From Clostridiales bacterium (lineage in GTDB: Bacteria > Bacillota > Clostridia > Saccharofermentanales > DTU023), in NCBI GenBank assembly GCA_028724525.1, contig JAQYCV010000044.1:1-64000 (forward strand): 64,000 nt of DNA. The letters run 5' to 3'. A program made the position numbers and the translations under genes. The stretch's first letter is position 1, and each line of letters begins with the position of its first letter. A model generated the notes under the pieces. It saw only the letters and a program-made list of their open reading frames with translations, was not told the DNA's origin and made no database searches. This document shows, piece by piece, positions 41,256 to 52,453 of the stretch.

Positions 41256-41696
41256 TTATTCTTGATCTTCCTTACCCTTTAACTTATCCAAGAAAGAAGC
41301 TTTTTTCGGCTTATCTCCAGCTTCTGCCCGCGCTTGGGCCTCAGCTTTACGCTGTTGGGCTTCTGCTTTAGCCGTTTGGCTCATGACATGGGCAATGGCT
41401 GACTTTTTGAAGGTCATTAGGGTGTTCTGCACACTGGTAGAGATCGTGATCTCATCGTCCTGAATATTAAAAATCCGGCCGGTAACCCCACCAATGGTGA
41501 TCACTTCGTCTCCAACCTGCATGGCATTAATTTGCCGGCGCAGGGCTTCATCCTTCTTTTTTTGTGGGCGGATGGTAATAAAATACATCAGGCCAAAGAC
41601 GATAATCAGGGGCAAGAACATGCCGAGCATACTGCCTCCGGGCATGGCCTCTGTGCCTCCCGCCTGTCCTAAAGCAATGAATTGTAATAGTGTCAT
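41256..41696 (-). CDS. yajC: YajC, preprotein translocase accessory subunit
   Basis: 146-aa single-helix membrane protein that associates with SecDF/SecYEG. One transmembrane helix (~22-42: MLGMFLPLIIVFGLMYFIT), the family motif RPQKKKDEALRRQINAMQVGDEVITIGG, then a small cytoplasmic domain and a Lys/Ala-rich tail. secD and secF are not adjacent. The usual neighbour tgt is next upstream, behind a promoter of yajC's own. Confidence 0.94.
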   Translation of the reverse strand: MTLLQFIALGQAGGTEAMPGGSMLGMFLPLIIVFGLMYFITIRPQKKKDEALRRQINAMQVGDEVITIGGVTGRIFNIQDDEITISTSVQNTLMTFKKSAIAHVMSQTAKAEAQQRKAEAQARAEAGDKPKKASFLDKLKGKEDQE

Positions 41697-41794
41697 GGTG
41701 ATTCTCCTCTGCTATTGATTCGCTTATCTATTGACGAGAAAGTCCGAGCCCAGCACACCTTAAAGGCTCACGACTCACTTTTCTCAGCCTTAAG

Positions 41795-41824
41795 ATCATA
41801 ACACTTGTCGCCCTTCTTCAGCAA
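41795..41824 (-). promoter_or_regulatory. Promoter and structured leader of yajC
   Basis: On the minus strand TTGCTG (41819-41824), an 18-bp spacer and TATGAT (41795-41800, preceded by TGT). The ~90-base leader that follows can form either TTAAGGCT/AGCCTTTAA or the overlapping AGT-GAGCC/GGCTC-ACT helix, which share the GAGCC segment. Confidence 0.6.
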
Positions 41825-41854
41825 TAGGCTAGGCTGGCGCAGACCGTCTGGACC

Positions 41855-44070
<2,216 letters not shown>

Positions 44071-44090
44071 TTCTCTTTCACTTCTTTTCT

Positions 44091-45473
44091 CTAAAGTCGA
44101 CAGGCCGCTAGCTGACTCTGAATTTCCTCAGGGGGAAAGTCTAAAGCTTCTAGGGACCGCAGACTGTATATGGCTCTGCGCACGGCTCTGCCCCGGCCTT
44201 TAAGGCCATATTTTTGTTTAAAATATTTTATTTCCTTGCTATCTAAGGCCCGTAAAAGGGAAAAATTGGCTTTCATGGGCTGAAAATTGTCCGGATCGGC
44301 TTGACTCACATAGGCAGCAAGACCGGCCAAGACACTAGTTCTATCTTGAAGCTTATCTAGAGCACTGGTCTCCTTACCCAAGTCCTTTGCCAAAGCCAAT
44401 CCAGCCAGCAAGCCAGAGGCCGCAGACTCTAAATAGCCCTCAACTCCCGTGATTTGTCCTGCGAAGAAGCGCTGAGGCTGACTTTTGCAACGATAAAAAT
44501 CTGTCAAGAGTCTGGGTGAGTTGATAAAGGAGTTCCGGTGCATTACCCCATATCGGGCAAATCGCGCTTGGGCTAGGCCCGGGATGAGGCGGAAAACTCT
44601 TTCCTGTTCTGAGAACTTGAGTTTGGTCTGAAAGCCCACCATATTCCACAAGTCTTGGGCAAAATTATCCTGCCGCAACTGTACAACAGCAAAGGCTTCT
44701 TGACCAGTATGCGGGTTAACAAGACCAACAGGCTTGAGAGGGCCAAAACGTAGGGTATCATAACCATCGCGAGCCAATTCTTCCACTGGCTTACAGCCCT
44801 CAAAGAGGAGGCTCCGTTCAAAGCCAGCCGGTTCAACACATTCCGCATCGATGAGGGCCTCATAAAAAGTCCGGTATTGGTCCTCGTCCAAGGGGCAATT
44901 CAGGTAATCTCCCTCTCCCTCCTCGTAGCGGTTACCCCGATAGGCAATATCTAAATCCACCGATTCATCAATGATGAGGGGGGCCGCTGCGTCGAAAAAG
45001 TAAAGATTGTCCTGGCCTGTAAAAGCTTGGATTGAAGCGAAAAGACCAGCAGATGTCAAAGGGCCGGTTGCGATAATTTGATAGGTCTGAGGCAAGTCAT
45101 CCAAACTATGGACTTGCCTTTCCTCTATATGGATAAGGGGTTCAGCTTGGAGTTTTTCTGTAATATAGCGAGGGAAGGCTTCCCGATCAACAGCCAAGGC
45201 ATTACCCGCGGGCAGGCGGCAGGCCTGGGCTGCCTCCATAACCAGAGAGCCAAAATGGGCCAGCTCTAATTTGAGCAGGCCACTTGCTGTCGTAAATTTC
45301 TCAGACCGCAAGGAATTAGAACAGACCAGCTCAGCAAAATGCGGCAACTCATGAGCCGGACTGACCTGTCCGGGTTTCATATCAATCAAGTCGACTTCCA
45401 ACCCCCGCCGAGCAAGTTGCCAAGCGGCTTCTGACCCTGCCAGACCCGCTCCTAAGACACAAATATTAGCCAT
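44091..45473 (-). CDS. trmFO: Methylenetetrahydrofolate-tRNA-(uracil-5-)-methyltransferase
   Basis: 460-aa FAD- and folate-dependent enzyme making m5U54 (ribothymidine) in tRNA. The N-terminal FAD site is ICVLGAGLAGSEAAWQLARRG; ELVCSNSLRS and the RNSFINSPRLL and FFAGQITGVEGYLESAASGLLAG segments are family hallmarks. It is directly downstream of topA by 13 bp, the common Firmicutes order topA-trmFO. Confidence 0.97.
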   Translation of the reverse strand: MANICVLGAGLAGSEAAWQLARRGLEVDLIDMKPGQVSPAHELPHFAELVCSNSLRSEKFTTASGLLKLELAHFGSLVMEAAQACRLPAGNALAVDREAFPRYITEKLQAEPLIHIEERQVHSLDDLPQTYQIIATGPLTSAGLFASIQAFTGQDNLYFFDAAAPLIIDESVDLDIAYRGNRYEEGEGDYLNCPLDEDQYRTFYEALIDAECVEPAGFERSLLFEGCKPVEELARDGYDTLRFGPLKPVGLVNPHTGQEAFAVVQLRQDNFAQDLWNMVGFQTKLKFSEQERVFRLIPGLAQARFARYGVMHRNSFINSPRLLTDFYRCKSQPQRFFAGQITGVEGYLESAASGLLAGLALAKDLGKETSALDKLQDRTSVLAGLAAYVSQADPDNFQPMKANFSLLRALDSKEIKYFKQKYGLKGRGRAVRRAIYSLRSLEALDFPPEEIQSQLAACRL

Positions 45474-45486
45474 TGTCCTTCGTCCC

Positions 45487-47676
45487 TTATTTGCCTGCCT
45501 TGCTGGATGGCGGGCCAGACTCCTGGTCTTTCTTGGCTACTCTGGCCTTAGATTTCTTGGACTTGTACTGACCATTGGGGCAATCTTTATTAGAGCAGAG
45601 CTTATACTTTCTGCCGCGGTAGCGTTTTTCCACCATATAGGAGCCGCAAAGTTCACACTTTTGTTCTAGAGGAAGATCCCAGGAAATAAAGGAACAGTCC
45701 GGATTGGATCCTTTTTTATCACAGACATAGAAGGTAGCAGACCGCTTGCGAGACTTCTTTTCTAATAAGCCCGAACCGCACAAGGGGCACTTACCGGGTG
45801 CTTTTACCTCGATGTTTTCTGTGTAATCACAGTCAGGATAGCGGTTGCAGGCAATAAACTCCCCGAAGCGCCCATGCTTAATGACGAGTTGACCTTGGCC
45901 GCACTTGGGACAAGTCCGGCCTGTTTCCTTGTCCTTCAGCACTTTCTCCGTGATAGCTTCATCTGCCTTTTCCACTTGAGCGTGGAAGGGCGGATAGAAT
46001 TCCTTGAGCAATTCAACGCTTGAGGCCTCACCAGACTCCACCAAGTCCAGTTTTTCCTCCATTTTGGCCGTGAATTGTGTATCGACAATATTGGCAAAAT
46101 TTTCTTCTAAGAGGGCGGTAACGGCCTCTCCCAGATGGGTAGGCTTAAGATAACGGTCTTCTTTTTCTGCATAATTACGATTGAGAATGGTGAAGATCGT
46201 GGGCGCATAGGTAGAAGGCCTGCCCACCCCTTCTTCTTCCAAGGCCTTGATCAGGCTAGCCTCTGTATAGCGGGCGGGTGGCTTGGTAAACTTTTGTTCA
46301 GGCAAAAGCTTTAAGAGCTGTAAGGCCTGACCTTCCTCTAGGGGAGGCAGACTCTCCTTATCCAGCTCATCACTGTCATCCGCTGTTTTACTTTCGCCAG
46401 ACCCGTAGACCTTCATCCAGCCCGGGAAAATTAGGGTTTCTCCCTTGACTCGGAAAAGTTTATCCTCACCGGCTACAATATCGCAAGTCACCGTATCAAA
46501 AACGGCAGAGGCCATCTGAGAAGACATGAATTTATTCCAAATAAGCCGGTAAAGCCGGTATTGTTCACTGGTTAAATCGCCGGCAATTTGATCCGGACTC
46601 AGGTCAAAGTGGATAGGCCGGATGGCTTCGTGGGCATCTTGGGCAGATTTTTTATTTTTAAAGTGCCGGGGCTTGTCAGGTAAATACTCTTTCCCATATG
46701 TTTTTTCAATGACCTGGCGGATTTCTTGAATCGCGTCTGTATTAATCCGCAGTGAGTCTGTCCGGATATAGGTCACCAAGGAGGTCTGACCCTGGCCACT
46801 AATCTCGACACCTTCATAGAGCATTTGTGCCACCCGCATGGTCCGGCTGGCTGAAAAGCCTAGGGCACGAGAAGCTTCCTGCTGGAGCGAAGAGGTCGTA
46901 AAGGGTGGATAAGATGCCCGACGAGAAGTCCGCTTTTTCACGGTGTGCACCTTGAAAGCAGTGTCCTGGACGTCTTTCATAATCGACTGGACATCTGCTT
47001 CGCGGCGGAGCTTGACGACAGAAACTTTTTCTTCTTTCAACAAACCGTGGAAACGCGCCCGGAATTGCTCATCCTGGCCAGTCTTGACCTGTGCATCAAG
47101 CCACCAATATTCTTCCGGGACAAAGGCGGTAATTTCCCGCTCCCGGTCAACTATCATCCGGGTAGCTAATGACTGAACTCGCCCAGCCGACAAACCTTTG
47201 AGGACCTTTTTCCACAGCAAGGGGCTTAATTCATAACCCACTAGGCGGTCCAGTATCCGCCGGGTTTGTTGGGCATTTACCAGGTCCATATCAATAGGCC
47301 TAGCATGGTTCAAGGCTTCGGTCACAGCCTTTTTACTAATTTCATTAAAGGAAATCCGTAGGTTAGATTGAGGATCAAGCTTTAAAGCGGTCGCCAAATG
47401 CCAGGCAATGGCCTCTCCTTCTCTATCCGGGTCAGTGGCCAGAAGGACCAAATCTGCCTTGTCCTTCTTCTTTTTCAAGTCACGGATGACAGACTCCTTA
47501 CCTGGCATGGTGATATAGCGAGGCTGAAAATCCTTGTCAATATCAACCCCCAAAGTGGACTTGGGCAAGTCTCGAACGTGGCCTACAGACGCCGCCACAT
47601 CATAATCTTTACCCAAATAGCGGCCAATAGTCTTGGCCTTAGCCGGAGATTCTACAATTACTAAAGTTTTTGCCAT
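45487..47676 (-). CDS. topA: DNA topoisomerase I
   Basis: 729-aa type IA topoisomerase that relaxes negative supercoils. The TOPRIM domain is LVIVESPAKAKTIGRYLG with DPDREGEAIAWH; the active-site Tyr is in TYIRTDSLR; three C-terminal zinc-finger (topo C4) motifs follow: CPKCGQGQL...CNRYPDC, CPLCGSGLLEKK...C and CELCGSYMVEK...CSNKDCPN, then a basic tail. Normal length. Confidence 0.98.
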   Translation of the reverse strand: MAKTLVIVESPAKAKTIGRYLGKDYDVAASVGHVRDLPKSTLGVDIDKDFQPRYITMPGKESVIRDLKKKKDKADLVLLATDPDREGEAIAWHLATALKLDPQSNLRISFNEISKKAVTEALNHARPIDMDLVNAQQTRRILDRLVGYELSPLLWKKVLKGLSAGRVQSLATRMIVDREREITAFVPEEYWWLDAQVKTGQDEQFRARFHGLLKEEKVSVVKLRREADVQSIMKDVQDTAFKVHTVKKRTSRRASYPPFTTSSLQQEASRALGFSASRTMRVAQMLYEGVEISGQGQTSLVTYIRTDSLRINTDAIQEIRQVIEKTYGKEYLPDKPRHFKNKKSAQDAHEAIRPIHFDLSPDQIAGDLTSEQYRLYRLIWNKFMSSQMASAVFDTVTCDIVAGEDKLFRVKGETLIFPGWMKVYGSGESKTADDSDELDKESLPPLEEGQALQLLKLLPEQKFTKPPARYTEASLIKALEEEGVGRPSTYAPTIFTILNRNYAEKEDRYLKPTHLGEAVTALLEENFANIVDTQFTAKMEEKLDLVESGEASSVELLKEFYPPFHAQVEKADEAITEKVLKDKETGRTCPKCGQGQLVIKHGRFGEFIACNRYPDCDYTENIEVKAPGKCPLCGSGLLEKKSRKRSATFYVCDKKGSNPDCSFISWDLPLEQKCELCGSYMVEKRYRGRKYKLCSNKDCPNGQYKSKKSKARVAKKDQESGPPSSKAGK

Positions 47677-47735
47677 GAGCTATCCTCAAACAATGAATTA
47701 AGCCGCCCTAACCCGAGCAAGGAGCTAGTATTTGC

Positions 47736-48974
47736 TTACGCCTTGTAATATATACAGGATACGGCGGACTCTGTCAAAAGCAAGTTGCCCCGCGAACGTT
47801 TGAGGTAAGCTTGGCTTTCCAGCTTGGCCAAGCGCCGGATCAAGTCATTTCCCTCCAGCTTACTCTGCTGGGCTAACTTTTCCAAGCTGTTAAGCCCTGC
47901 TTGGATAGCAGTAAGAATCTCTAGGTCTTCCCGATCTAAAGGCTTGTGGGTAGCCTGCACTTGCTTAGCAGTGTGTTCTTTAGGAGTCTTGCTCCCAGAG
48001 GCTACGAAAGCAGAAACCATACCCCAGTCGCTCATAAGCTTCATGTCTTGAACCTGGCTATAGGCCGCCAAGCGTTTTGACCCTTCGGGAAGGAGATCAT
48101 CTAAGGCCTCATAAGAATCAATAATTCTCGCCCCGTCAGCAATCAAACGCAGCGACCCCCGATAGGCTTCAAACTCCAGGCTCGCCGGAGCCACATATAC
48201 CTCTCTCCCTTGGTCAGCAGCCAAGCGTCCAGTAATAAGACTGCCCGACCTGGCGCCAGCCTGAATAATAAAGACCGATAAACCCAAAGCAGAGATGAGG
48301 CGATTGCGATAGTGAAAATTTTCCCGCCGAATGGGATAAGCTGGAGGAAATTCTGAAGCAACGAAGCCTCCCTGCTGGCAAATTTCTTCCATAAGCTTCT
48401 GATGACAAGCGGGATAACAGGAGTCTAAACCGCAAGGCATGATGGCTCCCGTTAAGCCCCCTGCTTGGAGGCAGCTTTTATGTGCTAGGCCATCCACACC
48501 AATCGCTAGGCCTGAGATAATGGGGTGGCCCTTTGCCACCAAGCTCTCTACGATCTTTTGAGTTAAATAGGCAGAATAAGGCAAGACCTTTCTTGCGCCA
48601 ACTACAGCAGCAGTAGACCGCCCATTGATACAGGCCGGCTCTGCGCCCTTAAACCAAAGCCAAAGGGGTGGATCCCCTATGCTATTGAAATAATGAGGCC
48701 AGGCGGGATGCCCTGGCCAGCAAAGGCCCATACCCTCTCGGCTATAGCTGTCTGCCCGCTTTAAAAAACTCTGCCAAGTGGCAGAGGACTTTTCCAGCTT
48801 CTCGCCAAGAAGGTCACCCATGCAAAGCGTGAATTCATTAAGGGCTAAGTCAAGAATTTGTCCTCTTTGATAGACCTTATAGCGGTCAAGCCAGGAAATT
48901 CGCATCCGCCAGGCGAGATCTTCTAAATACAAGGCTTTAGCTAAAAGTTCAGGATCATTAGACTGCGGGATCAT
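47736..48974 (-). CDS. dprA: DNA processing protein DprA
   Basis: 412-aa DprA/Smf protein that loads RecA on incoming single-stranded DNA in natural transformation. The Rossmann-like core has AAVVGARKVLPYS, ISGLAIGVDGLAHKSCL, GGLTGAIMPCGLD, and SGSLITGRLAADQGREVYVAP. A C-terminal winged-helix-like region (~335-405) is present. It follows the comM-like gene by 9 bp; both are competence-associated, but conservation of dprA alone does not show transformability. Confidence 0.95.
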   Translation of the reverse strand: MIPQSNDPELLAKALYLEDLAWRMRISWLDRYKVYQRGQILDLALNEFTLCMGDLLGEKLEKSSATWQSFLKRADSYSREGMGLCWPGHPAWPHYFNSIGDPPLWLWFKGAEPACINGRSTAAVVGARKVLPYSAYLTQKIVESLVAKGHPIISGLAIGVDGLAHKSCLQAGGLTGAIMPCGLDSCYPACHQKLMEEICQQGGFVASEFPPAYPIRRENFHYRNRLISALGLSVFIIQAGARSGSLITGRLAADQGREVYVAPASLEFEAYRGSLRLIADGARIIDSYEALDDLLPEGSKRLAAYSQVQDMKLMSDWGMVSAFVASGSKTPKEHTAKQVQATHKPLDREDLEILTAIQAGLNSLEKLAQQSKLEGNDLIRRLAKLESQAYLKRSRGNLLLTESAVSCIYYKA

Positions 48975-48983
48975 AAGCTGTAC

Positions 48984-50543
48984 TCACATAATTTTTTGAG
49001 GATCAGGCCGATAGAATAGGGCTTCATCAATATCTGCCGTCTGGATTTCTTCTCTTTGATCTAGGTCTGCTATTGTCCGGGCTGTCCGAATCACTTGCTG
49101 GTAGGACCGCATACTAAGCTTTGCCTGGTTAGCCAATTGGTTAGCGTAGTTGAGGATACTAGGCTGGAAACCAAAGTGACCATTGGCCTTAAAATGGGGG
49201 TTAACGCCATTTTGATAGGAGTAACCGCCGATTTTTGACGAATCCTCCATACGGGACTTTGCAAGATCCCATGCCTTTTTAATTTTTTCTTGAGCCTGGA
49301 CAAAAGCTGTACGATCAGCCTGATCCACTTTCTTCTCTCCTAGCTTAACGGCCTGGCGCCTCATCAGGACCATCAGGTGAAAGCGATTCCACAGGGCGCC
49401 AGAAATGGATTTTAAGTAATTCGCGATCGCCTGATCGGAGCAATGACACTGCCCTTCTCCTTCCAAGGCATATCCACAGCGGCAGGGGTTTGCTGCGGCT
49501 AAGAGCAAAAAATTAGCAGGAAGCTTGAGACTATGATTGGCACGGACTAAATAAATATGATGGGAGGACATAGGTTCTCTCAGACGTTCTAGCTTTGCCG
49601 CGCTATATTCTCCCAGCTCATCAAGAAACAAAATACCAGAATGCGCGAGGCTGAACAGGCCAGGCTTAAGATTCTGGCCACCGCCAGACAGGCCCGTCGG
49701 ACTCACGGAAAAGTGTGGGGCCACAAAGGGGCGCTTGCCTAGGTCTAAAACCTCAGGGTCTTCGATCTGAGCCACGCTATAAATTTTGCGCAAGACCTGA
49801 AGTTCCTCTTGCTCCAGTCCAGGCAAAAGAGATGCAGACAGGGACAGGAGCATGGTTTTACCACAACCGGGTGCCCCCAATAAGATCAGAGGGTGGAGGC
49901 CAGCCAGAGCGAGCATCAGACCCCGCCTGGCATGGGCTTGCCCTTGATAAGCCGTAAATGCCACAAGATCAGCCTCTCTAATCGGCGGAGGGCCCAGTGC
50001 CTTACAAGTACTTTTGTGTGCCTGTAAAGATCGCCCTCCCCGCAGGTAATCCAAAACTTCCACTAATTGATTCAAGGGCAAATAGGTCAAGCCATCTACG
50101 GCCTCGGCTTCTACAAGATTTTCTTTCGGAAGAAAAACAAGTTCCTGGGCTTTAACAGCCGCTTCTAAGTTAGGAAAGATACTAGGAACGGGCCGGATGG
50201 TCCCATCTAAACCCAGTTCGCCCATAACGCAATAAGGACAGGAAAGTTGAAAGGCACCGACTTGGCCAGAAGCTTCAATCAAGGCCAGGGCTAAACCAAG
50301 ATCATAAAGGCTTCCTGTTTTGGGCAACCAGGCCGGGCTAATGCCGCAGATAATTCTGCCCTTGGGCCACAGGAGGCCTGCTGCCAAGAGGGCGGCCCGC
50401 AAACGAGATTCCACTTCCCTGCTCTTGCCAGAAGATAGGCCGGACAAGGCAAAGGAAGGTAAACCCGGTAAGATACTGGCCTCCACAAGGGCCGGGATGG
50501 CTTCAAAGCCTTGGGGGATATAAGTCTTGATTTGAGAATACAT
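48984..50543 (-). CDS. YifB/ComM-family Mg chelatase-like AAA ATPase
   Basis: 519-aa AAA+ protein of the ComM family; ComM is a branch-migration helicase promoting heterologous integration in transformation. The N-terminal Lon-protease-like fold (~1-170) is followed by the ATPase with Walker A ILLGAPGCGKTMLL, Walker B GILFLDELGEY, a Zn-binding-looking insert (NPCRCGY...QCHCS), and the C-terminal helical lid. I chose ATG 50543 because GGAG is 6 bases upstream; a GTG 12 bases further upstream (50555) also opens the frame. Confidence 0.93.
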   Translation of the reverse strand: MYSQIKTYIPQGFEAIPALVEASILPGLPSFALSGLSSGKSREVESRLRAALLAAGLLWPKGRIICGISPAWLPKTGSLYDLGLALALIEASGQVGAFQLSCPYCVMGELGLDGTIRPVPSIFPNLEAAVKAQELVFLPKENLVEAEAVDGLTYLPLNQLVEVLDYLRGGRSLQAHKSTCKALGPPPIREADLVAFTAYQGQAHARRGLMLALAGLHPLILLGAPGCGKTMLLSLSASLLPGLEQEELQVLRKIYSVAQIEDPEVLDLGKRPFVAPHFSVSPTGLSGGGQNLKPGLFSLAHSGILFLDELGEYSAAKLERLREPMSSHHIYLVRANHSLKLPANFLLLAAANPCRCGYALEGEGQCHCSDQAIANYLKSISGALWNRFHLMVLMRRQAVKLGEKKVDQADRTAFVQAQEKIKKAWDLAKSRMEDSSKIGGYSYQNGVNPHFKANGHFGFQPSILNYANQLANQAKLSMRSYQQVIRTARTIADLDQREEIQTADIDEALFYRPDPQKIM

Positions 50544-50654
50544 GTCTTGCTCCACTTCTTATGACCAGCATAAGCGAGGAACAAGAGTGTTTAAAAAGAA
50601 GAGTTCGACAAATCGTCCTAAAAAGACACAATGGCTCGCAATAAGCGCCAGAAC

Positions 50655-51287
50655 TCATGAAGATTGGGACAGGAGATCTTGGAAGGGAATCCCCCGAGAG
50701 CTGAGCTCCGCTTGTAAAATCTCCTGAGCCCGGCTCCGCAAGTCATCCAGGCTGCCATTGTTCAGCAGTAAAATATCCGATAAGTTTTCGTACTCTTCAC
50801 GGGAAAGTTGAACTGCCATCCTACGCCTGGCCTCCTCTGGAGGCATGCCCCGCTTGGCTAAGCGGTCAAGGCGGATTTGATCATCCGCCCACACGCAGAT
50901 AACCAGGTCACAGCGGTCTAAAAAACCATGTTTGACAGGAATGGGAACATCCAAGACCACAGCTTGGCTACCGGTCTGGCTCAAAGTTGCCAATCTTTGG
51001 TCTATAGTCCATATAACATCTTGGTGGATAATCGCAGACAAACTATCTAGGCTTTTTTTATCGCGAAAGGCCAGGGCCGCCATGGCTTCTCTATCTAAGC
51101 TACCATCCTTTTTGAGATAGGCATCGCCAAAGACAGCAGCAATTTGCGCCATGGACCGACCTCCCGCTTGAGTCAACTCATGGGAAATCTGGTCAGCGTC
51201 AATTAAGGGCAGGCCAGCTTCTGCCAAAAATCTGGCAAAGCTAGACTTGCCAGCACCTATACCGCCTGTTACACCAATAACAAACAT
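50655..51287 (-). CDS. coaE: Dephospho-CoA kinase
   Basis: 210-aa kinase for the last step of CoA synthesis. The P-loop is GVTGGIGAGKSSFARFLA, followed by LPLIDADQISHELT, DVPIPVKHGF and the lid RLAKRGMPPEEARRRM. The start codon abuts the ychF stop without a gap. Confidence 0.96.
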   Translation of the reverse strand: MFVIGVTGGIGAGKSSFARFLAEAGLPLIDADQISHELTQAGGRSMAQIAAVFGDAYLKKDGSLDREAMAALAFRDKKSLDSLSAIIHQDVIWTIDQRLATLSQTGSQAVVLDVPIPVKHGFLDRCDLVICVWADDQIRLDRLAKRGMPPEEARRRMAVQLSREEYENLSDILLLNNGSLDDLRSRAQEILQAELSSRGIPFQDLLSQSS

Positions 51288-52379
51288 TTAAACATTAAAG
51301 CGGAAGAGGACAACGTCCCCATCCTGCATGACATAGTCACGTCCTTCAGACCGCAACTTGCCCTGCTCCTTTACTTCCTTCATGGAGCCCAGGGCCTTTA
51401 GGTCCTCAAAGGCCACCAATTCAGCCCGGATGAAACCCCGTTCAATATCAGAGTGAATTTTACCCGCAGCTTGAGCTGCCTTAGTGCCGGCTTTGATGGT
51501 CCAGGCACGGGACTCATCCTCCCCAGTAGTCAGGAAGGAAATAAGCCCCAGGAGTTCATAAGAAGACCGAATAATACGGTTGAGACCGGGTTCAGCCAGG
51601 CCAAGATCTTCTAGGAACATAGCCTTTTCATCCTCTTCCAAGTTAGAAATTTCCTCTTCAATCTCTGCGCTGATGGCTAACACAGAGGATCCCTCTTTGG
51701 CGGCCATATCCTCTAAGGCTTTGACTTCCGGCAGGTCCTGACCAATCTTATCTTCGGCTATATTCGCAACATAAAGAACCGGCTTGGTCGTCAGCAAGAA
51801 GAGATCCGGCAAATAAGCTTCTTGCTCTTCCTCGGTCCAGGGGAAAGACCGGGCCGGCTGTTCTGCTTCAAGGTGTGCGATTAGCCGATCGAGAAAATCA
51901 ACTTCTGCCAGGGTCTCCTTACTACCCGATTTTGACATTTTGGCCACTTTTTCTTTTCGTCTTTCCAACCATTCTAAATCGGATAGGATGAGTTCTAGAT
52001 TGATGATATTGACATCCCTTATGGGGTCAGCCCCGCCGGAAACATGAGTAATATCCCCATCTTCAAAGCAACGGACCACATGGAGGATAGCATCAGTTTC
52101 CCGGATATTGGCTAAAAATTTATTGCCAAGACCCTCTCCCCTTGAAGCACCTGCTACCAGGCCCGCTATATCGACAAATTCTACACTGGCCGGAGTTGTT
52201 TTCCGGCTCTTGCTGAGCTCGGTCAGCCAAGTGAGGCGGTCATCGGGAACCGCCACAATTCCGTGGTTGGGCTCGATCGTGCAAAAAGGGTAATTTGCCA
52301 CTTCTGCTCCCGCATGGGTAATGGCATTAAAGAGAGTGCTTTTGCCTACATTAGGCAAACCAACAATTCCAACTTTCAT
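51288..52379 (-). CDS. ychF: YchF/OLA1-family ATPase
   Basis: 363-aa ribosome-associated ATPase of the translation-factor GTPase class. G1 is [15 protein letters not shown], followed by [12 protein letters not shown]3 [20 protein letters not shown], and the modified G4 [11 protein letters not shown]; the C-terminal TGS domain ends in [14 protein letters not shown]. Normal length. Confidence 0.98.
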   Translation of the reverse strand: MKVGIVGLPNVGKSTLFNAITHAGAEVANYPFCTIEPNHGIVAVPDDRLTWLTELSKSRKTTPASVEFVDIAGLVAGASRGEGLGNKFLANIRETDAILHVVRCFEDGDITHVSGGADPIRDVNIINLELILSDLEWLERRKEKVAKMSKSGSKETLAEVDFLDRLIAHLEAEQPARSFPWTEEEQEAYLPDLFLLTTKPVLYVANIAEDKIGQDLPEVKALEDMAAKEGSSVLAISAEIEEEISNLEEDEKAMFLEDLGLAEPGLNRIIRSSYELLGLISFLTTGEDESRAWTIKAGTKAAQAAGKIHSDIERGFIRAELVAFEDLKALGSMKEVKEQGKLRSEGRDYVMQDGDVVLFRFNV

Positions 52380-52453
52380 TTTTCACCTTTAATCAATTTT
52401 ATCTTTAAACTGAGAAAATCCCTTACTCACATAAACTCGGTTCGTGCCCTAGT

